From positions 124,001 through 188,000 of the forward strand of contig JADHYV010000011.1 in NCBI GenBank assembly GCA_027604705.1: a stretch of DNA of 64,000 nucleotides. The letters are read 5' to 3'. Below the pieces are notes generated by a model. The model was given only the letters and a program-made list of their open reading frames with translations, was not told where the DNA came from and did no database searches. Each line of letters starts with the position of its first letter. The first letter of the stretch is position 1. This document shows, one piece after another, positions 19,938 to 30,197 of the stretch. The DNA is from Allomyces arbusculus (lineage: Eukaryota; Blastocladiomycota; Blastocladiomycetes; Blastocladiales; Blastocladiaceae). A program made the position numbers and the translations under genes.

Positions 19938-22487
19938 ATGCCGCCGCTCGACGTCCCCGCTCCGCACCGCGCCGGCGTGTCGATCACTCCGGCTCCGTCG
20001 CTCCCGACGACCCCACCCCCCACGCACCTGCTGCAACGCACGACCAACATGACCGTCGAGCACCCTGCGCACGTTGCCGTTGTCGGCGGCGGCCTCGCCG
20101 GCCTCTCGGCCGCCATCACCGCCTACCGCCGCGGCGCACACGTCACGCTTCTCGACAAGGAGCCGAGGCTTGGCGGCAACTCGGCCAAGGCCTCGTCGGG
20201 CATGAACGCCGTGCACACCAAGCACCAGGCCGCGCTCGGGATCGAGGACACGGTCGAGCAGCTTGTTGCCGACACGCTCAAGTCTGGTAACGGCCGGTCG
20301 ATTTCGACGCTCGTCGCTGCGCTCGCGTCGAACGCGCACGACGCCATCGACTTTATTGAGTCGTTTGGAATCGAGCTTGCCAAGGTCTCGCAGTGCGGTG
20401 GGCACTCGGCGCCGCGCACGCATCGCGAGAACCCGCGCGAGGACGGCAAGCCCGCGCCCGTAGGATGGGATATCATCAAGGCGCTCTCGGGCTACGTGAA
20501 CGCTGAGATTGCCGAGCCGACGTGCGAGGCCGGCGGGTCACTCAAGGTCATCAACCGCGCGCACGTTACCGGTCTGATGGTCGACGACGGCCATGTTGTC
20601 GGTGTCAAGTACACGACGCCCGCCGAGGAGGACGGCGAGCCCGAGACGACCGAGCTGCACGCCGACGCTGTGGTTCTCGCGACTGGCGGGTGCGTTTGCA
20701 TTCTTCCTTATTTTTTTGACCGTTTCAATCGTACAGCACAACCAACTCCCAAATCCTATCCATTCAACAGCTTTTCGGCCAACAAGGAGATGCTCGCCGA
20801 GTTTGCCCCGCAAATGGTCGATTTGCCGACGACCAACGGCGCGTGGGCGCAGGGTGAGGGTATCGACCTCGTCAAGGAACTGAACCCGTGGCTCGTCGAC
20901 ATGGACCAGGTGCAGCTGCACCCCACGGGCTTCATTGACCCGGCCAACCCGACGGCCCCGACCAAGTTCCTGGCCCCCGAGGCACTCCGCGGCCACGGCG
21001 GGATTCTTCTCGCGCAGGGCACCGGCCGCCGGTTCACGAACGAGTTGTCGACGCGTGCGGCCGTGACGCATGACATTCAGTCACTGTCGCACCACCCGGA
21101 CGATGCTTACAACGCTGAGGACGCGTCGGCGCCGCTGCCGCGGTCGGGCGCGTTCCTCGTCCTCAACCAGGCCGCCGTCGATGCGTTTGACCCGGCCACG
21201 ATTGGGTTCTACCTGGGCCGCGGGTTCTTCCAGAAGGTGGAAGGCGCCGACGAATTGGCGGCGCTGCTGAACGGCGGGTTCTGCGACATGGTCGCTCCCG
21301 ACGTGACGGGCGACGACCTTCGCGCCGACCTCGAGGCGTACGCGGCCGCGGCCGCTGGCGACGCCGAGGACGCGTTCGGCAAGACGGTCTTCCCCGTGGT
21401 TCCGACGGCCGACGACACGTTCTACGTGTGCGGCATTACCCCGGCGATTCACTACACGATGGGCGGTCTGCGCATCAACGCAGCCGCGGAAGTCGTGCGC
21501 CGCGCGACCCCCTCCGAGGACCCGCTCGCGCTCGACGCGAACCACGGGATCGCGATCCCCGGACTCTACGCGGCGGGCGAGGTGTCGGGTGGCGTACACG
21601 GTGGGAACCGTCTGGCCGGTAACTCGTTGCTCGAGTGCGCCGTGTTTGGCCGGATCGCGGGCCACCGCGCGGCCGCGATCACCAAGCATCTGTACGACGC
21701 AGCCTTGAACCCGGACACGTTCACGCCGCTTGTGCTGCGGTCGGTCAAGTCCCTCGGCCAGTTCGTCAAGCTGTTCCGGTTCGACCTGCCGTCGACCAAG
21801 CACCACACGGGGTTGCGCATTGGCGAGTACGTGGCCGTGCGCGCCGAAATCAATGGCGAGCAGATCGTGCGGTACTACTCGCCGATTTCGCGTCCGGATA
21901 ACTTGGGCCACATTGATCTGTTGATCAAGGTCGACGACCACGGCAGCATGTCGCACCATATCGCGACGCTGCGCCCGGGCAAGGACGCGCTCGAGTTCAA
22001 GGGCCCGCTCGGGTCCAACTTCCCCGACCTGGGTCTGGATGCCGAGGGTGCCGGCGCCGACTCGCCCGTGCGCCGCATCGCGCTGATTGCCGGTGGTACG
22101 GGTCTCTCGCCGATGGTCCAGATCATTCGGTCGGTGTTGCACCAGAACCGCGACGATATCGAGGTCAAGCTGATTTACGGCGCCGTGATGGAGTCGGAGC
22201 TCGTCTACAAGGACGAGTTGGTCGAGCAGGCCAAGGTGCACCCGAACCTCAAGCTCTACTTCACCGTCGACAAGCCGGACGAGTCGTGGCCTGTCGGGTA
22301 CCCGTCGTTTGGCACGGGGTACCTCGATAAGGACACGCTGGCGCGCGAACTGCCGCCGGTGCCCGAGGAGGGCGAGGAGGACGCCACCCGCATTATCTTG
22401 TGCGGCCCGTGGAAGATGTGCCAGATTATCAAGGGCGTTATGACGGAGCTCGGGTACAAGGAGGGCGTGTGGTACTCGTTCATGTAA
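19938..22487 (+). CDS. Fumarate reductase fused to NADH-cytochrome b5 reductase-like domain
   Basis: Exons 19938-20689 and 20771-22487 with an 81-nt intron (GTGCGT donor, CAACAG acceptor, phase 2) give 822 aa. Splicing restores VVLATGG-FSANKEML, the usual fumarate reductase sequence. The N-terminal half is a flavocytochrome c/Osm1-type FAD domain: VVGGGLAGLSAAITAYRRG, GGNSAKASSGMNA, LHPTGFIDP, GRRFTNELSTRAAVT and the late GLYAAGEVSGGVHGGNRLAG. From about residue 590 it becomes a ferredoxin-NADP reductase fold of the cytochrome b5 reductase type: RYYSPISRPDN for flavin, GSMSHHIATLRPG, IALIAGGTGLSPMVQII for NAD and CGPWKMC. No cytochrome b5 heme domain and no ApbE/FMN-binding domain lies between or before them. 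The layout implies direct NADH-to-fumarate electron transfer, useful for redox balance without oxygen. The N-terminal 50 residues are Pro-rich; an alternative start MTVEHPAHV at 20049 would remove them. Confidence 0.9.
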   Translation: MPPLDVPAPHRAGVSITPAPSLPTTPPPTHLLQRTTNMTVEHPAHVAVVGGGLAGLSAAITAYRRGAHVTLLDKEPRLGGNSAKASSGMNAVHTKHQAALGIEDTVEQLVADTLKSGNGRSISTLVAALASNAHDAIDFIESFGIELAKVSQCGGHSAPRTHRENPREDGKPAPVGWDIIKALSGYVNAEIAEPTCEAGGSLKVINRAHVTGLMVDDGHVVGVKYTTPAEEDGEPETTELHADAVVLATGGCVCILPYFFDRFNRTAQPTPKSYPFNSFSANKEMLAEFAPQMVDLPTTNGAWAQGEGIDLVKELNPWLVDMDQVQLHPTGFIDPANPTAPTKFLAPEALRGHGGILLAQGTGRRFTNELSTRAAVTHDIQSLSHHPDDAYNAEDASAPLPRSGAFLVLNQAAVDAFDPATIGFYLGRGFFQKVEGADELAALLNGGFCDMVAPDVTGDDLRADLEAYAAAAAGDAEDAFGKTVFPVVPTADDTFYVCGITPAIHYTMGGLRINAAAEVVRRATPSEDPLALDANHGIAIPGLYAAGEVSGGVHGGNRLAGNSLLECAVFGRIAGHRAAAITKHLYDAALNPDTFTPLVLRSVKSLGQFVKLFRFDLPSTKHHTGLRIGEYVAVRAEINGEQIVRYYSPISRPDNLGHIDLLIKVDDHGSMSHHIATLRPGKDALEFKGPLGSNFPDLGLDAEGAGADSPVRRIALIAGGTGLSPMVQIIRSVLHQNRDDIEVKLIYGAVMESELVYKDELVEQAKVHPNLKLYFTVDKPDESWPVGYPSFGTGYLDKDTLARELPPVPEEGEEDATRIILCGPWKMCQIIKGVMTELGYKEGVWYSFM

Positions 22488-23328
22488 ATTTGGAAGGTGG
22501 TCGCGCGAGAGTTGGGTCCGATGCCCGATCGCTGAGTCGGTCGTTGCTTTTCGTTTTGTTGCGTTTTCCGGTTCCGTTTTGGTCTTGCCCGACCGGTTGT
22601 TTGTGTTTTTGCCCGCGCGCGCGCGAGCGTTTGTTTGGCGGAAACGGAGAAGCACTTCGTGCCAGTAAGGGGCCGATATATAATGCCGATATTGTTACCC
22701 ACGCATGATTTTTGGACACTTGCATTAGTCTTTGCTCTTGGTTCATCGGGATCCGCTTGCTCAGACGGTGTTTTGTCGTGATGCTTGTCCCTGATCAAAT
22801 CGTCGCGATGTTCCATGATGCCTTAGTGATCATGACCGAGCACCTTAGCGGAAATCCTCTATGCCGGAACTGCACGGCGAGGGAGCTACAGTATGTACTG
22901 CGGCAGTGTCGGAAGACTCGAACATTACCAGCGGTGCTCAAACCGGGCCTTGGTCAGTGATACACATCTGAACCCAAAGATCATTACGAAAACTTAAAAC
23001 TGACAAAGTATCAAGGGAATCCCTAACGTCCACTTGAATCTCGACCCAAGCTGTGCGCGTGTGCCTCAATCGATCGCAACAAGTCCTCTGGCGCACTCTC
23101 CGCTGGTACCCTCACGAATTTTGGAGACTTGCAAGCAGGGCTTGAGCGAGACCATTGCGGGGTGCTGCCCGTGAACCGGAAAAAAAGAACAGAAGATCCT
23201 GTCCAGCAAGCAACCATGAAATGAGATTATAAATATCATGAAAAAAAAAAAACGGCAGACGAGGGTCCGCCCATCCTCAATCAACTCCATCCCGCTTCAT
23301 TCCATCCTTCCCAAATTGACCACATAGA
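22488..23328. other. Tail-to-tail intergenic region
   Basis: About 840 nt between the ends of the fumarate reductase gene (+) and SIN3 (-). Contains a short A run near 23239-23250 and no supportable ORF or RNA gene. Confidence 0.35.
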
Positions 23329-26300
23329 TCATGGCGCGGTCCCCCTCGCGTCTGACGCATTTGGCGGCGCCGCATCCACATCCATCGCCTGCGGCTCCTG
23401 TGCCGCCACCTGTACCGCCGCTGACGCCGACGCCATCGCCCGCGCGCGCGGAACAGTACGGTACACGTCCCACTCCGGGTCGACCTGCGTGACGACATGC
23501 GGCCTTGCCGGCACCTCCCCCCGCAACCACGCGCGACACTTCTCCTCCCCAACCCCTGCTGCCCCCGGCGGCGGCCGCGTGAGATTGCGCACGACGCGTG
23601 CGAGCGGTGCCGTATCGAGCACGGCCACGTCCGGGTGCATATCGGCGGCGGCCCCGCTCTGCGCCTTGACGGCGACGACCAACCCGTCGGGGTTCTCGGT
23701 GTTGGCAGCGACGAGCGGGAACGCGCGGTCTCGGCGCACAAAGAAGTCCTCGGTGTCGGCAATGTAGAAGAGCCGGTAGGTGTTGACGCATATCTTGAGC
23801 TGCAGCCCGCCGTGCGCGTGGACCAGGTCGGCGCGTGGCGGGGCACCGAGACCGCGGCGCAGGGAACGCAGCAAGAACGGCCTGCGCGCGGCGGGACCCG
23901 GTGCAGTCGTGTCCGCGGCAACCGTCACGGCGGCAGCAGCTTCGGCGGCGGCCGCGGCGGCCAGCGCGGCGCCACGCGGGTCGGCGTGACTGTTGCCCTG
24001 CGCAGCCATTGTGTACTCTTCGACGTAGTGCGTCCATTGCGCCTCGTCGCCCGAGACAAAGTCTTGCGCAGACAGGAGCTGCACGGTGAGCAAGTAGGGT
24101 GCGGCGTTTTTACGCGCACGGGCTGAGGCCGATGTCGGCGGCACCGTTTGGTGGTGGAATTCGATGCGGTAGACGTGGTCGGACTGGCTCGGCGGGGCCT
24201 TGGCGACGATCTCCTCCGCCGAGAGTCGGTAAAGCGTTTCCTGGTGGTACCGGTTCCCAGCCATGGCCGCGGCCAGTCCACGTGCGCGCGCTGCGGCAGT
24301 AGCAGGGGCTGGCGGCGGTGATCCGGCGCCGTTGGCCGTCGTTGACGACGATGCGAGTGCAGCAGTTGCGCTGCTCGGCAACGCGGCCCCATTCGCGGCG
24401 GTCGGTGCGGCATTGCCCGCACTGTTACTCGGCGGCACAAATAAGGCCACGAGCTTGCGCGTGTTCGCGTCGCCGTGCGCCTCCTTGGCGTGCTTGAGCG
24501 TCGCCTGAATTACTTTATCCATGCCAAACACGTGGTAGGCCGCGGTCCCGTACATGCCGCGCGCGAGTTCCTCGAACCGCGGCGCATCCAACTGCCCGCG
24601 CAGCTGTTGCGTCAGGTACCGCAATGTCGCTGCGTAGTAGGTCGTCGGATCGCGCGCGGCGACCTGTTCGGGCGTAGGTGCCGGCTGGAACCCGAGCTCG
24701 ATCGCGACGGGGTTGACACGTGCGTGGTCCGGGTTCTGCGCGAGCTCGCGCGCGCGCCGCTTGACCATTTCCAGCCGCCCAGCCAGGAGCAGCACGAGCC
24801 GCACGAGAATGTAGAGATGATTGTTGCCAAAGCACACGACCGAGGACACGGGCTGCACGGCCTTGCGCGCCGACTTGCGCTTCGACGCGGACGCCGACAA
24901 CCCGTGCGTCGCCGGGGCGGTGCTACCGTTACCCGCGGCCGTAGACGGTGTCGGGTCGAGCTCGCTGAAGAACAGATTGTCGAGAAACGGCCGGAACCGA
25001 GCAAACTGATGTGCGTCATTCGGCACGGCCAGCAAATTGTAGACGTCGGCAATCACGGACCGATCGTGCACGGCCACTTCGAGGTGGTGCTGGACGACGG
25101 CGCGGTGCAGGATCCGGCGCTCCTTGGCCTCGACATAACTGGCCTCGATCTCCTGCACCAGCGTCTTGACATGGAACCGGCGCTCGTTCGTCTTGAGAGC
25201 AACCCCTTGGTAATCAAGCGCGCGGTAGAAATTCTTGGAGTCTGACTCGCGCCAGACCTTGGCAAACTCGCGCTTTTGCCGGCGCCACTCGTCGTCCTTT
25301 TGCTTGAGCCGCTTGAGCACGATCGGCACCGCGACCGCCGGCGTCGTGCTGAGCGCCTCCATGACTTGCGGCGCGTTCTCGCCATACAACTTCTTGAGAA
25401 TCCGCTGGTGGACCGAGGGCGTGGATGACCCCAGATTCGCCGGCAGCCGGAACCCGCGGCGGTCGGCGTCCGACATGGTCGCCATTTTCTGCGCAATCGG
25501 CTCGAGAAGCCGAATAAACGCGGCGTTCGCCTCGATATTCACGTCAAACTCGTACCGCTCCTCCTCGACGCGCGACATTTGCTCTTCAAACGGATTGCGC
25601 TTGTGCACGTTCAACTGGTCCTCGGCATTCGCGTCCGAGTGCGTGGGCGGGTGCGAGACATAGTCGTCGTTCAGGACAGACCGGCCCAACGCGTCGCGGC
25701 CGGAGCACGCCCCGACCTTGATATCCTTACGAATGCGCCGGTACGACGGGCCCACACACTGCCACGTGTCCATGCCGTCGGGCATCGAGTACTTGGCAAA
25801 CCCCGTGAACGGCTCCATGGCCGCCGTGCCCATCGGGTGGAACTCGTCCGGGATCGCCGGCTGCAGGACAAAGTGTGTTGCCGGTGCCGGATCGGGCGCG
25901 CCGAATAGGTCCGTGAAGGCCTTGTAGAGGTCGGGCGCGCGCGCGCCGAGAAACGCGTGCACGCGGTCGAGCAATGCCGCGTGCGAGAGCACGTCCTGCG
26001 CGTACAGGTGCAGCACCTTGAGAAAGTCCTGGAACATGGCCGGCGAGTTGATGCGCCGCTTAATGCGGTCGAACAGCTCCATTTCGTCGCTGCTCGCCGC
26101 AGCCGCGGCAGAGGTCGCGACGGGCGCGGGGGCACCGGCGGAGGGAGCGCCACCGGCCGATGGCGCGTCCCAGTACGGCGCAGCACCACCCGTCGCCGTG
26201 GCCACCGCGGCGGCAGCTGCGTCGGTGCGCTGCTTCTTCTTGCTCTTCCCCGTGCCCGCGACGGGCGTCGCGGCCGCACTCGACCCGGCCGTGGCGCTGC

Positions 26301-28078
26301 CCGAATCAGCCTTGCGCTTCTTGGACGAGGCCGGGGTTATCGCGGCTGCAGCACTCGTCGGTGGTGCCCCCGCGTCGGTGTTGGGCGCGACCGGGTAGTT
26401 AGGTGGGGTTCCAGACCGCGGCGTCGCCGAGAATACTTGCACCACGTTCGAGTCACCCGCCCGCGGCGCAGCGGATGCGCCCGGGAGCGGCGTGGCCGCA
26501 CCCATCATCATGGGGCCTGTTGACGAGGGCAGATGCCGCGCGGCGGGCAGGAACAGCTTGAATTCCTCGATGAGGTGCGGCGCGCCCTGGAACAGGTTCA
26601 GGACTTGCTCGTTGACCTGAAACAGAGACAGTGTGTGTACGCAGGTGTGAGACGCGGATTCAAGCAGATGCGAGCATGAAAACGAGCTTGCGTACCTCCT
26701 CGACCGCGCGGTTGTCGCGCTGGTAGTTGGTCAAAATCTCCAGGAACGTCTTGTAAACCTCGGGCCGGTCCTTGTACGAGTTCTAGACAATACTTTCCAG
26801 TCAGGTTCACACCCCCGTCATCTAAACAGAAAAAAGAAGCGCACGTACCTTAATTTTGTTGACAAAACTTATCGCCTGTCCGAAATCGAGCGGCTGGTGA
26901 CCGGGCGTCGCAACTGCGGGTGGAGTGGCCATGGCAACAGCCGCTGCAGCAGCCGCAGCCGAAACGTGTTGGCCCGGCACGTTTGAGTACATGAGCGTTG
27001 CCGGAACGGTCCCAGGCACAGCGGGAGGGGTCCCAGCCGCGGGAGCCGCGCCCGCCGAGGGCGCACCGCCGGCCTGTTGCGGCATCTGCAGCGGCTGCCC
27101 GTACCCGTGGAACGGTGCCATCGGGTCGAGGTTCGCGGCGGGTGGGGTCCCAGCGGCCAAGTGCGATCCGGGCATGCCACCCTGCGGCGCATTCGGTGTC
27201 CCGGTCCCGCCGAGCCCCGACGCTGCCGACGCTGGGCGCGGCAGAAGCGTCGAGGTGTTAGTCGAAGGACTCGGCGCGAGCGATGCGAGCGACGCCAACG
27301 CAGCAGGTCCCGACGCCGGTCGGCCCGATTGCACATCGAACGCGAGCAGCGCGCGCGTTGTTGTCGTGCCCTCGGGCGTGATCACGCGCATCGGGTGTGT
27401 CGGGTCACCCGTGAGCTCGATGCGGTACCCGGCAGGTAAAAACGTGTTGAACCCGGTAATCAGCGCTGGGTGGCCGTCGAACAGCGACGACACGCGCGTA
27501 ATCACTTCGGGCGTCGACAAGCGGCTCGACTTGAAGTCCTTCATAATGTCGAGAAACAGGTTGTAGACTTCGATGCGGTCGGCAAACTGCCGTTTGACTT
27601 CTTCGAGGTAGGCAAGTGCGTCGCGCACGTTGAGCGTCGGCCGGTTCTCGGCACCGTTCGCGTCGGCGAGCGGCAGGCCGTGGCCCGTGACAAAGCCGGC
27701 GGCCCAGTCTTCTGCGGCCATGCCCTGCATGCCTTGCCCGTGCGCGACCATGGCCACGGCCGCGGCTTGCGTCGCTGCACTTGGGCCCGAGGAAGGTGGG
27801 GTCGACCCGCCCGCGGGCGTCGCGACGGGTGGGGCGGCAGGTGGAGGAGGAGGCGGGATCGGCACGCCGCCGGTGCCGGTGCCAGACGGCGCGAGGTGCG
27901 CGGATGTCGGCAAGGGCGTCGACGACGGCGGCGCGGCGGGGCCCGCGGGCGACGTGGTGTTGGTCATTTGCGGTGGACCGCCCGTGTCGGGCATCGCCAC
28001 GCTGGCGGGAGCGGTTGCAGGCGCCGCGGTCGTGGGCGGGCCCGGAGTACCGCGCGGGTGCGGGGCGTTGGACGCCAT
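23329..28078 (-). CDS. SIN3: Sin3 transcriptional corepressor
   Basis: Exons 26849-28078, 26696-26782 and 23329-26616, all phase 0 (1,534 aa). PAH1 lies near residues 140-215 (RDALAYLEEVKRQFADR...VSSLFDGHPALITGFNTFLP). PAH2 spans both introns (QAISFVNKIK, NSYKDRPEVYKTFLEIL, VNEQVLNLFQGAPHLIEEF). PAH3 is near residue 615 (DRIKRRINSPAMFQDFLKVL). The HDAC-interaction region follows (SYRRIRKDIKV, CSGRDALGRSVLNDDYVSHP, EEERYEFDVNIEANAAFIRL) and the C-terminal Sin3 domain continues to residue ~1500. Sin3 scaffolds the Rpd3/HDAC1 deacetylase complex in the nucleus. Low-complexity Ala/Pro/Gly linkers separate the PAH domains. The start MASNAPHPRG was chosen as the first ATG in good context; 24 in-frame residues upstream are possible. 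The protein ends with an acidic MDVD-containing tail. Confidence 0.95.
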
Positions 28079-29010
28079 GATGGTCGTGCAGACGAGGAAC
28101 GCGTGGTCGCGGTCGGTGGTGCGCACGAAGCGTGCGACGGCTGCTGGCACAGATTGCTGGGAGACAGAGAGCTGTCACGCCTTGGCACGGGACCGCGGGA
28201 GACACTGTTGCCGCGTGCCTGCGCGCTCGCTCGGTCGGTTGGTCGGTCGCTCGGCACAGCACGCTTCGCTGTCGTCGACCGTCGCTGCACGAGTCGGCGC
28301 TGGGTCCGCTCGACCACCAAGTTTCGCGCTGGTTGGCTCGCGCGGCGCGGGTCGGCAGCGCTGGTCCACCCGCCGTGATCTCTACGGGAGCTGGCAACGT
28401 TAGCACTGGTCGTGCTGGCATGGCTGGGCGGCGTGCAAGAGCTTGGGCGGTGTCCGCTGGACATCGCTGGCGTGGCCGGGCTTCGAGCACAGATTTTTGA
28501 GCATCGTACGCGTGGGCTCGCAGTTGCGGTCGCTGCAAGGTCCAAAAGTGGCAGCGCGCAAGATGTTGGTTGGAAAGAGCGTTTGGGCGCGAGAGAAAGA
28601 ACTGTTGCGGATCGTGGCCGCCGCGTCGTTTGGTCGTGCTGGTCGCTCAGGGCCACCGTCGCCCCGAGGGCAGCCAAGGTGGCTGAGAATTGCTCCTGGA
28701 CAGCCAATCACGCACGTGTGCAATGCAGCGCCGTCCACCGCACAGCCCCGGGGGCAGCCAAGTTCCTCATCAAAAACACGTGGGAACCATCACGGCGAGA
28801 GGCACTTGTGCAGCAACGCATGGTCAAGCGTGCTCAACGTCCCTCAAAGTCGCTCAACGTCGCACAACGTTGTGCAGCGTTAAGATTGCGTCGCGACGAC
28901 GTTGCGACCAGCCTGATGCGAGCCGCTCTAGCTTCTGTCGTGGTCGTAGCAAAGCAAGAACGTATTCACATGTTTATTGAGACAAGAAACAGCAAGAACG
29001 GCGCGCGGGC
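28079..29010. other. SIN3 upstream region / BUD31 3' flank
   Basis: 930 nt between two minus-strand genes. It has imperfect repeats of CTCAACGT/CTCAAAGT/CACAACGT around 28834-28874 ending in a perfect 14-bp palindrome at 28861-28874, and the BUD31 poly(A) signal. No coding sequence supported. Confidence 0.35.
28973..28978 (-). terminator. BUD31 polyadenylation signal
   Basis: AATAAA on the minus strand, 33 nt after the BUD31 stop codon, at the usual distance for a poly(A) signal. Confidence 0.5.
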
Positions 29011-29613
29011 TCACCCGCAGCATCCTCGGCATCTGCAAATAAGAGCGAATCTCGTCAGTTGAGCCCTCGTCCCCCGAGGAAAAGACAGAAGCGCGCGCTC
29101 CTACGCACCCACAGTAATGGCACGTAATGACCTTGTTCTCCTCCATGTTCTTCTTGGGCACGCGGCAAATGCACGCTGTGCCAAAGTTGGTGTCACGCGG
29201 TTGGATGCACCGTAGGCAGCACAGGTTCTCGAATCCGGGCTAGGAGGCCATCCCAGACAAGGTGAGCACGCGTGGTCGCTGGTACGGTGGGTACGAGAGC
29301 AATAATGGAAGAGCGCCTGCAACAGTACTTTTTTCCACTTGGCAATCAGGTTCGCGTCTCCGTAGCCCTGCTTGACCAAGTAGTCGTAGAGCTCCTTGGA
29401 AATAGCGCGGCGCTTGTAGTAGAGCTCGTAGACGTAACGCGACCGCTGGTGGTGCAGCCGGAAAATCGGCCACGACGCCTCGGCCTTGCGCAGACCCTCG
29501 GTCTTGTCCTCTTCCACTTCGCGCATCTTTTGCTCAAACTCGAGCAGCTGCGGCTCAATGTCGTCGAATCCCTCGGGCGGCGCCTTGGTCCTTGACGTCT
29601 TGATTTTGGGCAT
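29011..29613 (-). CDS. BUD31: Pre-mRNA splicing factor Bud31 (G10)
   Basis: Exons 29329-29613, 29109-29239 and a 22-nt final exon 29011-29032; phases 0 and 2 agree and give 145 aa, almost exactly the usual 144. The protein starts [20 protein letters not shown] and keeps [20 protein letters not shown] and LIAKWKK. The zinc-binding C-terminus is [32 protein letters not shown]. The last exon encodes only CRGCCG and the stop, but these match the conserved end of the family, so it is required. Bud31 is a structural part of the activated spliceosome near U2/U6 and the NineTeen complex. It is divergent from the CENP-C gene. Confidence 0.95.
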
Positions 29614-30197
29614 GGTGAAAGGAGACGGGGCGCGGGTTCGAAGAGGCCGCTGGTGCTGCTGCAATTACGCTCGCCGGGGCTGGTGGTCAGCGGGGTCCGC
29701 GTTCGGGGCGCGACGTCGTGGTCCAAATCGCCGAATGCGAATGCGGCGAGCGGTCGTGCGTGTCGGCGCGCAAGTGGGCCGCAGCGTGGATTGATCGTCG
29801 GCTTCGACGTGTTCTGCAACGATCGCGCAGGTTGAGCGGGTCCGCAGTGGTGCGGTGGAGGCTGCAGTGCGTGTGGCAGGCCGGTGACATGGCTGCATGT
29901 GCAACGACGATCTGGTGTGAAAAGCCACAAAGCAACTGCAGGCAAACTTGAGAAAACGCCCAGCCCTGCGAAGGCTCCACTTGCCCGCCGCCGTCGCGAG
30001 CACGCGGCCACACGACGACGACGGTGTCGCTGCTTGTGCGAACGGCGACGGCCACGACTCCCCGCATTGCGCGCATCCCGGCCCCCACTACCCGTGGCCC
30101 CGGCGCCGCTGCCGGCCAGCTCGATCGACCAACCACCCCTCAACTCGCACTCAGGGCCCCTGCATTCACACCAAACTTGCTTCAGCCCGCCCGGCCC
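29614..30197. other. Divergent promoter region, BUD31 / CENP-C
   Basis: 584 nt between two divergent starts. No TATA box or repeat recognised. Confidence 0.35.

Noticed and set aside
21081-22655. 524-codon ORF antisense to the fumarate reductase fusion
   Set aside because: Arg/Val/Glu-rich shadow of a strongly supported gene.
28412-29062. 216-codon plus-strand ORF between SIN3 and BUD31
   Set aside because: Overlaps BUD31 3' sequences on the other strand, has no recognisable domain and looks like open frame by composition.
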